Source: Falsiroseomonas sp046052145
Lineage (GTDB): Bacteria > Pseudomonadota > Alphaproteobacteria > Acetobacterales > Acetobacteraceae
Length of the DNA: 64,000 bases
NCBI GenBank assembly: GCA_046052145.1
Contig: JBJOMW010000014.1
Coordinates: 44,062 to 108,061 of the forward strand
Direction of reading: 5' to 3'
The notes under the pieces are model-generated. The model saw only the letters and a list, made by a program, of their open reading frames with translations. It was not told where the DNA came from and did no database searches. A program made the position numbers and the translations under genes. This document shows, piece after piece, positions 45,534-55,312 of this stretch. Within the stretch, counting starts at the first letter, position 1. Each line of letters starts with the position of its first letter.

Positions 45534-45817
45534 CTGTCGTCTCCAACTCTTGGGGGGGCCGCCCGGCGGGGCCATGCCGTCTTGCGGCGGGCGGCGAAGC
45601 GGGCGGGGTTTGCGGGCAATCGCGGCCGGAGGCAAGGGGGCGGGGCGAATTGCCGCGGGCGCTGGGGCCGGGAGGCTGGCGGCTTCCCGTTGCGGCACCG
45701 CACCACCGTGGCGTTCCGGTTACACTGTGCCCTTCGCTGTTGTCGCGAGGCCGCACCGGCCTTCATCAACCTCGGGTTTGCAATTAAGATCTGTTGACTC
45801 CAGGGATCGATTCCCCC

Positions 45818-46567
45818 GTGACCCCCATTGCGCTGACCTCTGCACCCGCTGCGATGCCCCAGGCGCAGCGCACCGAGACCGCCCCAGCCCGGCGGATGGC
45901 CCCCGTCCAGCCCCGCACCATGGTCGAGCAGGCGGCCGAAGCCGTTGTTGCCGCCGCCGCGCGCGGCGCCTTCCTGCCGGGTGACCGGCTGGTGGAGGCC
46001 GAGATCGCCCGCGACCTCGGCATCAGCCGCGTCCCGGTGCGGGAGGCGCTGCGGCTTCTGGAAAGCCAGGGCATCGTCGTCAGCACGCCCTACAAGGGCA
46101 TGCGGCTGATGCAGGTGACGAATGCCGGTGTCGCCGAGATGATGCGCGTGCGGCTCGCGCTGGAATCGCTGGCGGTGAAGGAAATTCTGGCGGCCGGTGG
46201 GGGAGAGGCGCGCATCGCCGCCGCCCGCAGTGCCGCCGCCGTTTATGAAGCGCAGCTGGCCGGCGGCGACCTCGCCGCCATCGCCCATGCGGACATGGTG
46301 GTGCATGCCGAGATCTGCCGGGCCTCGGGGAATGCCGTGCTGCACGGGCTGTGGCTTGGCCTGGCGCGGCAGCTGACTGTCATCTGGGGGCTGGGTCAGG
46401 GTGGCCGCCCGGGGTCGGCCGTCGCGGCCGAGCATGCCGGGCTGCTGGATGCGCTGGCGCGCGGCGATGCGAAGGGCGCGCAGGCCGCGCTGGTCGCGCA
46501 TCTCGCCTGGCATGAGCGCTTCGACTTCGAAGGCGTGATCGAGACCCGCCGCACGGCGCGCGGCTGA
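45818..46567 (+). CDS. GntR-family transcriptional regulator (FadR/FCD type)
   Basis: A 249-residue regulator. The winged helix is RGAFLPGDRLVEAEIARDLGISRVPVREALRLLESQGIV (about residues 49-88, in two halves). The FCD ligand domain follows with EMMRVRLALESLAVKEI and HAEICRASGNAVLH, whose Asp/His residues usually bind a metal. The start is uncertain: TTG 45794, GTG 45818 and ATG 45854 are all in frame. It probably controls the following gene cluster and may bind the shared region with glcB. Confidence 0.82.
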   Translation: MTPIALTSAPAAMPQAQRTETAPARRMAPVQPRTMVEQAAEAVVAAAARGAFLPGDRLVEAEIARDLGISRVPVREALRLLESQGIVVSTPYKGMRLMQVTNAGVAEMMRVRLALESLAVKEILAAGGGEARIAAARSAAAVYEAQLAGGDLAAIAHADMVVHAEICRASGNAVLHGLWLGLARQLTVIWGLGQGGRPGSAVAAEHAGLLDALARGDAKGAQAALVAHLAWHERFDFEGVIETRRTARG

Positions 46568-46655
46568 GCTGATCCCGGCTGGCGGATCAAACCCGCCCCC
46601 CTTCTTGCCGCCCGTCGCGCCGGGGCCGATCCTCCTGCCCAGGAGGAATGCCCAC

Positions 46656-48239
46656 ATGCCGCTCAGCTACACCCCGCCCGCCCACACCACCCAGCATTGG
46701 CAGGTGACGAAGCCTGCCGCGCGCGGCCGGCGCGGCATGGTCGCGAGCCAATCCCGCGCAGCGGCCGAGGCCGGCATCGCCATCCTGGAAGCTGGCGGCA
46801 ACGCGGCCGATGCTGCGGCCGGCATGGCCTTCGCGCTGGCCGCGATGGAGCCCTGGAATTCGGGCCTCGGTGGCATCGGCTTCGCGCTGGTCGCGGGGCC
46901 GGGGATGGCGGCGCAGACGCTGGATTTCGGCCCGGTCTCGCCCGGGAAACTCGACGCCGCCGCCTTCCCGATGACGGGGCGGATGAAGCAGGACCTGTTT
47001 TCCTGGCCGGAGGTGGAGGGCGACCGGAACATCCACGGGCCGCTCAGCTTCGTCATCCCGTCCGCGGTTGCGGGCTACACCGCGCTGCATGAGGCGCATG
47101 GCCGCCTGCCGGCCGCCGATATCCTGGCGCCGGCGATTGCGCTGGCGAAGCGCGGCCTGGCGCAGGATTGGTACACGACGCTGAAGGTCGCCAATGCGGC
47201 GGCGACACTGCGCCTCTATCCGGAATCGGCGCGCATCTACCTCCCCGGCGGGCTGCCCCCCGTGGCCCCCTATCAAGGCAGCCCCGGCTTCTTCCCCCTC
47301 GGCGCCCTGCCGGAGACGCTGGAGCGGCTGGCGCGCCATGGGCTCCGCGACTTCTACGAAGGCGGGATTGCGGCCGACATCGCGGCGGATGTCGCGGCGA
47401 TGGGGGGCGTGCTGTCGGCCGCCGACCTCGCCGCCTGCCGTGCGCGATTCCTGCCAGCGGTCTCGGTCCCCTGGCGGGGACGGACGCTGCATCTCTCGAA
47501 CGGGCTGACGGCGACGCCCACCTTCCGCGCCGTCATGGAGCGGATGGAGGCGGCGGATTGGTCGGGCGCCGAGCCCTCCACCGCCTGGCACCTGGCCTTC
47601 GCCAAGGCGATGCAGCAGGCCTATGCGGAGCGGCTGGCCGGGCTTGGCGATGCGGAGCCGAAGGGTGCGGATAGCTGCACCACGCATCTGACCGTCTGCG
47701 ACGCGGATGGGATGATGGTGGCGATGACCACCACGCTGCTGTCCTCGATGGGCAGCCGCGTCGTGCTGCCGCGCACGGGCGTGCTGATGAACAACGGGGT
47801 CATGTGGTTCGACCCGCGCCCGGGCACGCCGAATGCGATCGGGCCGAATAAGCGGCCGCTGACCAATATGTCGCCGGTGATTGCCACCGATGCGGCGGGC
47901 GTGCCGGCCATCGCGCTCGGCGCCTCCGGCGGGCGGCGGATCCTGGCCTCGGTCTTCCAGATGCTCTCGCTGGTGGCGGGCTTCGGGATGGACCCGGAGG
48001 CGGCGGCGCATGCCCCGAGGCTCGATGTCTCGGGGCCGGAGGGGGCGACGGCGGATCGGCGCCTGCCGGCGGCGACGCTGGACGGGCTTGCGGCGATGGG
48101 CCCGCTCGAGGTGGTGGAGCATGCGGTGCTGCCGGTGAACTTCGCCTGCCCGAACCTGATCGCCATTGGGCCCGATGGGGTGCGGAGCGGGATCAGCGAC
48201 GCGATGTCGCCCTGGTCGGCGGCGCTGGCGCAGGGCTGA
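46656..48239 (+). CDS. Gamma-glutamyltransferase family protein
   Basis: A 527-residue Ntn-hydrolase of the GGT family, which cleaves gamma-glutamyl bonds after self-processing. The likely nucleophile threonine is in DSCTTHLTVCDADGM (about residue 346); LEAGGNAADAAAGMAFAL and PLTNMSPVIATD also match. No signal peptide is seen, so it is probably cytosolic, unlike E. coli GGT. It is followed by a Bug receptor gene. Confidence 0.88.
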   Translation: MPLSYTPPAHTTQHWQVTKPAARGRRGMVASQSRAAAEAGIAILEAGGNAADAAAGMAFALAAMEPWNSGLGGIGFALVAGPGMAAQTLDFGPVSPGKLDAAAFPMTGRMKQDLFSWPEVEGDRNIHGPLSFVIPSAVAGYTALHEAHGRLPAADILAPAIALAKRGLAQDWYTTLKVANAAATLRLYPESARIYLPGGLPPVAPYQGSPGFFPLGALPETLERLARHGLRDFYEGGIAADIAADVAAMGGVLSAADLAACRARFLPAVSVPWRGRTLHLSNGLTATPTFRAVMERMEAADWSGAEPSTAWHLAFAKAMQQAYAERLAGLGDAEPKGADSCTTHLTVCDADGMMVAMTTTLLSSMGSRVVLPRTGVLMNNGVMWFDPRPGTPNAIGPNKRPLTNMSPVIATDAAGVPAIALGASGGRRILASVFQMLSLVAGFGMDPEAAAHAPRLDVSGPEGATADRRLPAATLDGLAAMGPLEVVEHAVLPVNFACPNLIAIGPDGVRSGISDAMSPWSAALAQG

Positions 48240-48381
48240 AGGGGAAGGCGGCGGGCGACGGGGGGGCGCGGCACGGGGCTTGCTCTGTCTGTATGCAGGG
48301 GGCGTCTGGTTGCCTGTGAAGCGGACAGATAGTCCAATTCGAAGGCAGTTATCGCCTCTCCTGCCCACCAGGAGTGCATCC

Positions 48382-49362
48382 ATGCTCAACCGTCGCCACC
48401 TTCTCGGGCTCGCCGCCGCCGGCGTGCTGGCCAAGCCGTCCCTCTCCCTCGCCCAGGGCGCCTGGCCGAACCGCTCGATCCGCCTCGTCGCCCAGTTCCC
48501 GCCGGGCGGGCTGGTGGACACCGTCTCCCGCCTGCTGGCGCCGCAGCTCGCCGCGGCCCTTGGCCAGTCTGTGGTGGTCGAGAACCGCCCCGGCGCGGGC
48601 GGGCTGATCGGCACCGATATGGTCGCGAAGGCGCCGGCCGATGGCTACACGCTGCTGGTCAGCCATGCCTCGGTGCATGTCTATGCGACGGCCACGCGCC
48701 AGACGATGCCCTTCGACCCGATCGCCGACTTCACCCACATGACCATGCTGGTGGAAGCGCCGAACATCATCCTGGTGCGCGCCGACAGCCCGTTCCAGAC
48801 GCTGGACCAGTATGTGACGGCCGCCCGCACCCGCGCGGTGCGCTTCGGCTCCTCCGGCATCGGCTCGGCGCCGCATCTGCTGGGCGCGATGCTCTCGGCC
48901 GAGGCACGCGCGCCGCAGCTCGATCACATCCCCTATGCGGGCTCGGCGCCGGCGATGCAGGACGTGCTGGCGCGCAACATCGAGAGCTTGATCGACCCGA
49001 TCACCACCAATGTGCAGCAGCTGCGCGACGGGTCCTTGCGGGCGCTCGCGGTCTCCTCGCCGCAGCGCCTGCCGGCCTTCCCGAACATCCCGACCTTCGC
49101 CGAGCTCGGCTATCCGAAGCTGACCTCGGCGCAGTGGCTCGGCCTGTCGGCGCCGAAGGGCCTGCCCGCACCGATCGTCGAGCGGCTCGGCGCGATCGTG
49201 CCGCCGATCATGCAGCGGCCGGAGCTGATGCAGCGCTTCAGCGACATCCAGACGCTGCCGCGCAACCCGAACCCCACGGGCGAGGCCTTCGTCGCCACGA
49301 TGCGCGAGGAGATCGCCGCCTGGACCGCCGTGGCGCGCCAGTTCAACATCGTCGTGACCTGA
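48382..49362 (+). CDS. Bug-family (TctC-like) periplasmic solute receptor
   Basis: A 326-residue receptor with a Tat-like signal (NRRHLLGLAAAG) ending near LSLAQ. The mature part begins GAWPNRSIRLVAQFPPGG and has QTMPFDPIADFTHM and GSSGIGSAPHLLGAM. A CCAGGAG site precedes the ATG, and a strong terminator follows the gene, closing the transcript from GGT. Confidence 0.93.
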   Translation: MLNRRHLLGLAAAGVLAKPSLSLAQGAWPNRSIRLVAQFPPGGLVDTVSRLLAPQLAAALGQSVVVENRPGAGGLIGTDMVAKAPADGYTLLVSHASVHVYATATRQTMPFDPIADFTHMTMLVEAPNIILVRADSPFQTLDQYVTAARTRAVRFGSSGIGSAPHLLGAMLSAEARAPQLDHIPYAGSAPAMQDVLARNIESLIDPITTNVQQLRDGSLRALAVSSPQRLPAFPNIPTFAELGYPKLTSAQWLGLSAPKGLPAPIVERLGAIVPPIMQRPELMQRFSDIQTLPRNPNPTGEAFVATMREEIAAWTAVARQFNIVVT

Positions 49363-49388
49363 TCCGGGCTTTCCACGCCGGATGACGG

Positions 49389-49418
49389 GGCCGGGGAGCG
49401 CTGCTCCCCGGCCTTTTT
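49389..49418 (+). terminator. Rho-independent terminator
   Basis: An 11-bp perfect GC stem with a GCT loop (49389-49413), immediately followed by five T bases, 26 bases after the Bug gene stop. The clearest intrinsic terminator of the window. Confidence 0.85.
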
Positions 49419-49483
49419 CGTGCGCGGCGGCGGGGTTTTCCCGGCGCGTCTGTGGCGCCATTCTGCGCCGCTCCAACCGCCGG

Positions 49484-50932
49484 ATGTCCCGCATGACGCA
49501 GCAGACCGACCCAGCGCTGATGACGGCCGAGGAGCTGCTCGCCCTCTATGGCCGCCGCGCCCTTTCGCCGGTCGAGGCGCTGAAGGCCGTGCTGGAGCGG
49601 GTCGCGCGCTACAACCCCTGGGTCAACGCCTTCGCCACCATGAACCCCCAAGCGCTGCGGAGCGCCGGGGAGAGCGAGGCGCGCTGGCTGGCCGGCCGCC
49701 CGATCGGGCCGCTCGATGGCGTGCCGGCGACCGTGAAGGATCTGCTGAACCTCGCGGGCTTCCCGACCCGCCGCGGCAGCCGCAGCACCGATACGACGCC
49801 CGCGACCGAGGACGCGCCCGCGGTGCTCGGGCTGAAGGCGGCGGGTGCCGTCATCATCGGCAAGACGACGACGACGGAATTCGGCTGGAAGTCCCCCGGC
49901 GACTGCCCGCTGCACGGCATCACGCGCAACCCGTGGAATCCGCAGCGCACACCGGGCGGCAGCTCCTCCGGCGCGGGCGCGGCAGGGGCGGCCTGCTTCG
50001 GGCCGCTGCATATCGGCACCGATGCGGGCGGCTCCATCCGCATCCCGGCGGCCTATTGCGGCCTGGTCGGCGTGAAGCCGAGTTATGGGCGCATCCCGCA
50101 ATGGCCGCATGGCGCCTTTTCCGCGGTGGCGGTCGCCGGGCCGATGACGCGGAGCGTGCGCGATGCGGCGCTGATGTTCGGCGCCATGGCCCGCCACGAT
50201 CTGCGCGATCCCGTCAGCCTGCCCGACGATGCGCGCGACTGGCGCGACGGCATCGAGGATGGGGTGAAGGGGCTGCGTGTGGCCATCGTGCGCAGCTTCG
50301 GCTTCGCGCCGCCGCTCGACCAGGAAGGGGAGGCGGCGCTGCGGGTGGCGGCGACCTTGCTGATGGAAGCGGGCGCGAAGGTCGAGGAAGCCGACCCCGA
50401 GATGCCCGATGCGCGGGCCATCTTTTCCCGCGTCTGGGGCGTGGCGATGGCCCGGCTGTGGGAGGCGACGCCGGAGGAAAAGCGCCCGCTGCTCGATGCC
50501 GGCATCGGCGATGTGGCGCGCCAGATGGGTGGCATGACGGCGGCCGAGTTCCTGGGCGCGGACATGCTGCGCGTCGAATGCGCGCATGCCATGGCGCGCT
50601 TCCACCAGCGCTACGACCTGATCCTGACCGCCTGCACGCCGACGGCCGCCTTCGATGCGGACCAGCCAACCATCCGCCCGGTCGAATCGCTCTGGCGCGA
50701 CTGGGCGCCCTGGACCTTCGCCTTCAACCTGACCCGCCAGCCCGCGATCAGCGTGCCCATCGGCCTTGATGAGGCGGGGATGCCGCGGGCGGTGCAGGTG
50801 GCAGCACCGCTTTACCGCGACGATGTGGCCTTCCGCGCCGCGCGGGCGCTGGAACGGGCGGCGAGCCTCCCCCTGGCGGATCCGGCGCAAACCGGGCAAA
50901 TGCGCGGCCCGAAGGGACCGACGATCAACTAG
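49484..50932 (+). CDS. Amidase, amidase-signature family
   Basis: A 482-residue hydrolase with the Ser-cisSer-Lys triad: Lys in ATVKDLLNLAGF (about residue 83), cis-Ser in RTPGGSSSGAGAAGA (about residues 157-171) and Ser in GTDAGGSIRIPA (about residues 179-190). It cleaves an unknown amide. Two ATGs (49484, 49493) are in frame. The gene heads a run of catabolic genes after the terminator. Confidence 0.9.
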   Translation: MSRMTQQTDPALMTAEELLALYGRRALSPVEALKAVLERVARYNPWVNAFATMNPQALRSAGESEARWLAGRPIGPLDGVPATVKDLLNLAGFPTRRGSRSTDTTPATEDAPAVLGLKAAGAVIIGKTTTTEFGWKSPGDCPLHGITRNPWNPQRTPGGSSSGAGAAGAACFGPLHIGTDAGGSIRIPAAYCGLVGVKPSYGRIPQWPHGAFSAVAVAGPMTRSVRDAALMFGAMARHDLRDPVSLPDDARDWRDGIEDGVKGLRVAIVRSFGFAPPLDQEGEAALRVAATLLMEAGAKVEEADPEMPDARAIFSRVWGVAMARLWEATPEEKRPLLDAGIGDVARQMGGMTAAEFLGADMLRVECAHAMARFHQRYDLILTACTPTAAFDADQPTIRPVESLWRDWAPWTFAFNLTRQPAISVPIGLDEAGMPRAVQVAAPLYRDDVAFRAARALERAASLPLADPAQTGQMRGPKGPTIN

Positions 50933-50944
50933 GGGATTCCAGCC

Positions 50945-51829
50945 ATGCGGCTTGTGACGTTCACGCGCGAAGGGCAGGGGCAGCGCGAAGTGGGTGCGAT
51001 GGCGCCCGATGGCGCGGTGCTCGACCTCGGCGCGGTGGATGCGGCGCTGAAGGGCGTGACGATGCTCGATGTCGCCGGCGGCGGCGCGGCGATGCTCGAT
51101 CGTCTGCGCGCCGCGGCGGCGAAGTCGCCAAAGGTCGCGGCGGCGAAGCTCTGCGCGCCGATCCCGCGCCCGCCGAAGAACGTCTTCTGCGTCGGCAAGA
51201 ACTACCATGAGCATGCGAAGGAATTTGCGGGCTCGGGCTTCGATGGCGGGGCGAAGGATGTGGTGCCGCCCTTCCCGGTGGTGTTCTCGAAGCCGCACAC
51301 GGCGATCATCGCGCAGGGCGAGCCGATCCTGGGCGACCTCGATCCCACCGGCGGGCTCGACTACGAGGGCGAATTGGCCGTTGTCATCGGCCAGGGTGGG
51401 CGCGGCATTGCGAAGGCGAACGCGCTCAAGCACGTCTTCGGCTACACCATCGTCAATGACGTGACGGCCCGGCACCTGCAGAAGCGCCACAGCCAGTGGA
51501 TCCTGGGCAAGGGGCTCGACACCTTCTGCCCGATGGGCCCGGCCATCCTGACGGCGGATGAGGTGCCGGACCCGACGAAGCTGATGCTCTCCACCTTCGT
51601 GAATGGCGAGCGTCGCCAGCACGCCACCGTCGCCGATCTGATCTTCGACATTCCGACGCTGATCGAGGCGATCAGCGCCGCGATCACGCTGGAGCCCGGC
51701 GATGTGATTGCCACCGGCACGCCGGTCGGGGTCGGCATCGGCTTCAGCCCGCCGAAATTCCTGCAGAAGGGCGATGTGATCCGCATCGAGGTGCCGGGCA
51801 TCGGCACGCTCGAGAACGCGGTCGCGTAA
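50945..51829 (+). CDS. Fumarylacetoacetate hydrolase-family protein
   Basis: A 294-residue FAH-fold enzyme that cleaves carbon-carbon bonds or decarboxylates beta-keto or alpha-keto acids. CVGKNYHEHAKEF, LDYEGELAVVIGQGG (metal-site Glu residues) and ATGTPVGVGIGFSP are conserved. It lies 12 bases after the amidase gene. Confidence 0.9.
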   Translation: MRLVTFTREGQGQREVGAMAPDGAVLDLGAVDAALKGVTMLDVAGGGAAMLDRLRAAAAKSPKVAAAKLCAPIPRPPKNVFCVGKNYHEHAKEFAGSGFDGGAKDVVPPFPVVFSKPHTAIIAQGEPILGDLDPTGGLDYEGELAVVIGQGGRGIAKANALKHVFGYTIVNDVTARHLQKRHSQWILGKGLDTFCPMGPAILTADEVPDPTKLMLSTFVNGERRQHATVADLIFDIPTLIEAISAAITLEPGDVIATGTPVGVGIGFSPPKFLQKGDVIRIEVPGIGTLENAVA

Positions 51830-51838
51830 AGCGCTTCT

Positions 51839-51862
51839 CCCTCTCCCGCTTGCGGGAGAGGG
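51839..51862. repeat. Dispersed GC hairpin, copy 3
   Basis: An 11-bp perfect stem (CCCTCTCCCGC) with a TT loop, ten bases after the FAH-family gene. It could act as a transcript end. Confidence 0.65.
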
Positions 51863-51917
51863 TCGGGGTGAGGGTGCTTCGTCCGAACGCGCCCTTGCCT
51901 CCGCACCCCCACCCCAT

Positions 51918-51941
51918 CCCTCCCCCGCCAGCGGGGGAGGG
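51918..51941. repeat. Dispersed GC hairpin, copy 4
   Basis: An 11-bp perfect stem with a CA loop. The preceding bases (from about 51897) are the reverse complement of the sequence after copy 1 (36254-36276). Confidence 0.7.
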
Positions 51942-52003
51942 AGCAGCCGAGCGGGGCAGGGGATCGCGCATCGGTACAGGCCAACCCATTGGGAGATAAC
52001 GCC

Positions 52004-52984
52004 ATGCTCGACCGCCGCACGCTGCTGGCCACCGCCGCCCTCGCGCCGCTCGGCGCCACGGCGGCCCGCGCGCAGACGACCGACTTCCCCTCGCGCGCCA
52101 TCACCATGGTCGTGCCCTTCCCGCCGGGCGGGCAGGCGGACCTCGCCGCGCGCCCGACGGCTGGCGCGATGGAGCGCATCCTGCGCCAGCCCGTGGTGGT
52201 GCAAAACCGCGGTGGCGCGGCAGGGGCGATCGGCAACGGCTTCGTCGCCCGCAGCGCGGCGGATGGCTACACGCTGCTGATGGCGCTGTCCTCGCTGGCG
52301 GTGATCCCGGAAGCGGAGCGGCTGTTCAACCGCACGCCGCCCTACACGGCCGACCAGTTTGCGCCGATCGCGCTGGTGAATTCCGACCCGACCATGCTGG
52401 CCGTGCCGGCCTCCGCGCCGTGGCGCACGATGGAGGAGTTCATCGCCGCGGCACGCGCCAATCCGGGCAGCATTCCCTATGGCTCGTCGGGCACCTACGG
52501 CACGCTGCATGTGGCGATGGAGATGCTGGCGGCGACCGCGGGCATCCGCCTGCTGCATGTGCCCTTCACCGGCGCGGGGCCGGCGATCACGGCGCTGCTC
52601 GGCGGGCAGATCCAGGCGCTGGCCTCTGCCCCCGGCACGCTGACGCAGCATGCCCGCGACGGGCGCGTGCGGGTGCTGGGCTGCTGGGGACGCGAACGCG
52701 TGCCGGCCTTCCCGGATGTGCCGACCTTCATGGAGCGTGGCTTCGCCGATGTGGAATTCTACATCTGGGCGGGACTTTTTGCCCCCGCAGCCACACCTGC
52801 GCCGGTGATGGCGCGCCTGCGCGATGCGGTGCGGCAATCGGTGCAGGATCCGGAGCTGGTGCGCGCCTTCACGGCCGCCGGCGCGCCGGTGGCCTATCTG
52901 GACGCGCCGGAGTTCGCGCGCTTCTTCGCCGAGGATAGCGCGCGCCTGGTGCGCGCCGTGCAGCGCATCGGCCGCGTCGAGTAG
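52004..52984 (+). CDS. Bug-family (TctC-like) periplasmic solute receptor
   Basis: A 326-residue receptor: Tat-like DRRTLLATAALAP signal ending AARAQ, then FPSRAITMVVPFPPGGQADL and GSSGTYGTLHVAMEML. The start at 52004 has GGGAGA upstream. The third orphan Bug of the window. It lies between FAH-family and M20 genes, suggesting their product or substrate as its ligand. Confidence 0.93.
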   Translation: MLDRRTLLATAALAPLGATAARAQTTDFPSRAITMVVPFPPGGQADLAARPTAGAMERILRQPVVVQNRGGAAGAIGNGFVARSAADGYTLLMALSSLAVIPEAERLFNRTPPYTADQFAPIALVNSDPTMLAVPASAPWRTMEEFIAAARANPGSIPYGSSGTYGTLHVAMEMLAATAGIRLLHVPFTGAGPAITALLGGQIQALASAPGTLTQHARDGRVRVLGCWGRERVPAFPDVPTFMERGFADVEFYIWAGLFAPAATPAPVMARLRDAVRQSVQDPELVRAFTAAGAPVAYLDAPEFARFFAEDSARLVRAVQRIGRVE

Positions 52985-53068
52985 CGCGCAAGGCGGGCGC
53001 GCGACGCCCGCCCTTTCGCGCTCCCCGCGGGGATGGCAGCCTTCGGCGATCAGCCTGAGGACGCCTCC

Positions 53069-54247
53069 ATGCCGACCCAAGAGACCGAGATCACCGCCTG
53101 GCTCGCCGCCCAGAAGGAGGCGATGATCGCCGAGCTGCGCCAGATGGTGGACACCGATGGCGGCAGCTATGACAAGGCGGGGGTGGACGCCGTGGGTGCG
53201 CAGATCGCGCGCTTCTGCGCGGCGCATGACATCCCCACCCAGAGCGTGCCGCAGTCCCGCTACGGCGATTGCCTGCGCGCCTTTGTCGGCGGCGATGGCG
53301 GCAATTCAGGCAATGACCGTCGCAACATCGTGCTGATGGGCCATCGCGACACCGTCTTCCCGAAGGGCGAGCCGGAGCGCCGGCCCTTCACCATCGAAGG
53401 CAACCGCGCCTTCGGCCCCGGCGTCGCCGACATGAAGGCGGGGCTGGTGATGAACATGTTCGTCCTCGCCGCCTTCCGGAAATTCGGCGGCGCGCCGGGG
53501 CCGCTCGTTGGCCTCTTCACGGGTGACGAGGAGATCGGCTCCCCCGAAGGCCGCCCGGTGATCGAGGCGGAGGCGCGCGGCGCGCGCGTGGTCTTCAACA
53601 GCGAGCCCGGCCGGCCCGACCAGGGTGTCGTCACGGGCCGCAAGGGCGGCGTCTTCTCGGTGATGGAGATCGAGGGGAAGGCCGCGCATTCGGGCGGCAA
53701 TTTCGAGCAGGGCATCTCCGCAATCGGGGAACTTGCGGCGAAGATCACCGCGATCCATGCGCTGACCGATCTCGACCGCGGCATCACGCTGAATGTCGGC
53801 CTCGTTTCGGGCGGGCAGAGCGTGAACACGGTCGCCCCCTATGCGCGCGGCGAGATCGATCTGCGCTATGTCGAGCCGGCGGATCGCGACGAGATCATGG
53901 GCAAGATCGAGGCGATCGTGGCGCGGAGCTTCGTCCCCGGCACGCGCGCGAAGCTGACGATCAAGGGCGAGTTCCTGCCGCTGACGCAATCCGCTGACTC
54001 CCGCCGCGTCTTCACGCTGTACCAGCAATCCGCGCGGGATAGCGGCATCCCGGCCGAGCCGCGCTTCTCTGGTGGTTGCGCGGATTCCGGCTTCACCGCG
54101 GCGATGGGCGCGCCGACGCTCTGCGCCGTTGGGCCGGTGGGCGGCAAGGCGCATAGCCCGGAGGAGTATCTGGAACTCGACAGCTTCGTGCCGCGCGCGC
54201 AGGCGTTGGCGCGTGCGATCCTCCGCCTGGAGACGAGCGGGGTGTGA
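53069..54247 (+). CDS. M20 metallopeptidase, glutamate carboxypeptidase-like
   Basis: A 392-residue zinc peptidase: LMGHRDTVFPKG (metal His; here HRDT instead of HxDT), GPGVADMKAG (bridging Asp), FTGDEEIGSPEG (Glu pair) and the dimerisation-domain KAAHSGGNFEQG. Related to the M20 gene at 25.8 kb. It probably removes a C-terminal or N-acyl amino acid in the amidase/Bug pathway. Confidence 0.88.
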   Translation: MPTQETEITAWLAAQKEAMIAELRQMVDTDGGSYDKAGVDAVGAQIARFCAAHDIPTQSVPQSRYGDCLRAFVGGDGGNSGNDRRNIVLMGHRDTVFPKGEPERRPFTIEGNRAFGPGVADMKAGLVMNMFVLAAFRKFGGAPGPLVGLFTGDEEIGSPEGRPVIEAEARGARVVFNSEPGRPDQGVVTGRKGGVFSVMEIEGKAAHSGGNFEQGISAIGELAAKITAIHALTDLDRGITLNVGLVSGGQSVNTVAPYARGEIDLRYVEPADRDEIMGKIEAIVARSFVPGTRAKLTIKGEFLPLTQSADSRRVFTLYQQSARDSGIPAEPRFSGGCADSGFTAAMGAPTLCAVGPVGGKAHSPEEYLELDSFVPRAQALARAILRLETSGV

Positions 54248-54382
54248 CGCGCGCGGCGGCATGCTTGTTTGCCTCAGTCGCCGGCGCGGCCTCCAGCCGC
54301 TTGGCTTCGCGGCATTGGCCGCGGCGGCCATTCGGCCGCTCGCCCGCCTGCGGCGGGCGCCATCGAAGGAGGGCAGGGACGC

Positions 54383-54802
54383 ATGACTGAACAGCCTTGG
54401 GCGATCCTGCGGCCGCATCGCATCCGCTGGGCGGAATGCGACCTCTACGGCCATGTGAACCACGCGGCGTATCTGACGATGTTCGAGGATTTGCGCGTGG
54501 ATCACTGGCAGTCGCTGACCGGCGCGCCGATTGCGCCTGACCGTCCAGGGCCTGTCGTGGCGGAGATTCAGGCGCGGTATCTCCGCGCCGTCGGCTTTGG
54601 CGACGAAGTGACGCTGGGCTGCCGCGTGGTGTCCTTCCGCCGGACCTCCTTCGTGCATGAATATGCGCTGCTGAAGGATGGCGAGCCGTGTTGCACCGGA
54701 CGCGCCGTCTGCGTCGTCACGCGGCAGGACACGGGCGAGAAGATCCCGCTTTCGCCCGAGCTGCGCGCGGTGTTTCTCGCGGGCGGCGCGACGGAAGGGT
54801 AG
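54383..54802 (+). CDS. Hot-dog thioesterase, 4-hydroxybenzoyl-CoA thioesterase-like
   Basis: A 139-residue hot-dog protein with the active-site loop WAECDLYGHVNHAAYLTMFE near residue 16. It has an AAGGAGGG site before the ATG. Acyl-CoA hydrolysis is inferred; substrate unknown. Confidence 0.85.
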   Translation: MTEQPWAILRPHRIRWAECDLYGHVNHAAYLTMFEDLRVDHWQSLTGAPIAPDRPGPVVAEIQARYLRAVGFGDEVTLGCRVVSFRRTSFVHEYALLKDGEPCCTGRAVCVVTRQDTGEKIPLSPELRAVFLAGGATEG

Positions 54803-54805
54803 GGG

Positions 54806-55312
54806 TCAGCCTGCCTCTTCCAGCAGCGCGCGCAGGTCGAGGCGCTGCGTGACCATCGCGAGCTTGCCGTTGGCGTCGCGTGGCCATTCCGCGGGTTCGC
54901 GGTCGCGGTAGAGCTCGACGCCATTGCCGTCCGGGTCGCGGAGATAGAGCGCTTCCGACACGCCATGATCGGAGGCGCCGTCGAGCGGATAGCGCGCCTC
55001 CACCAGCCGTTTCAGGATGCGCGCGAGCGCCAGCCTGTCGGGATAGAGCAGCGCGACGTGATAGAGCCCGGTGGTGCCGCGTGGTGGCTGCGGGCCGCCC
55101 GCGCTCTCCCACGTGTTGAGCCCGATGTGGTGGTGATAGCCATCGGCCGAGAGGAAGACGGCCTCGGCGCCGATGCGCTGCTGTTCCTCAAGTTCGAGCA
55201 GGTCGCGCCAGAAGCTGAGTGCGCGGTCGAGATCCGCGACCTTCAGATGCACATGGCCGATGCGGACGCCGGAGGTGAGGGCGCGGGCAGGGGGGGCGAG
55301 GTCGTCGGGCAT
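54806..55312 (-). CDS. VOC-family (glyoxalase/dioxygenase-fold) protein
   Basis: A 168-residue vicinal-oxygen-chelate protein resembling CatE. Metal ligands are likely His in IGHVHLKVADLDRAL, His in YHVALLYPD and Glu in DPDGNGVELYRD. The 3' end is three bases from the converging thioesterase gene. Confidence 0.83.
   Translation of the reverse strand: MPDDLAPPARALTSGVRIGHVHLKVADLDRALSFWRDLLELEEQQRIGAEAVFLSADGYHHHIGLNTWESAGGPQPPRGTTGLYHVALLYPDRLALARILKRLVEARYPLDGASDHGVSEALYLRDPDGNGVELYRDREPAEWPRDANGKLAMVTQRLDLRALLEEAG

Noticed and set aside
49343..53227. A very long open frame on the minus strand (over 1200 codons)
   Set aside because: It runs opposite the amidase, FAH-family, Bug and M20 genes, has Arg/His-rich text with no domain, and is the usual antisense frame of GC-rich coding DNA.
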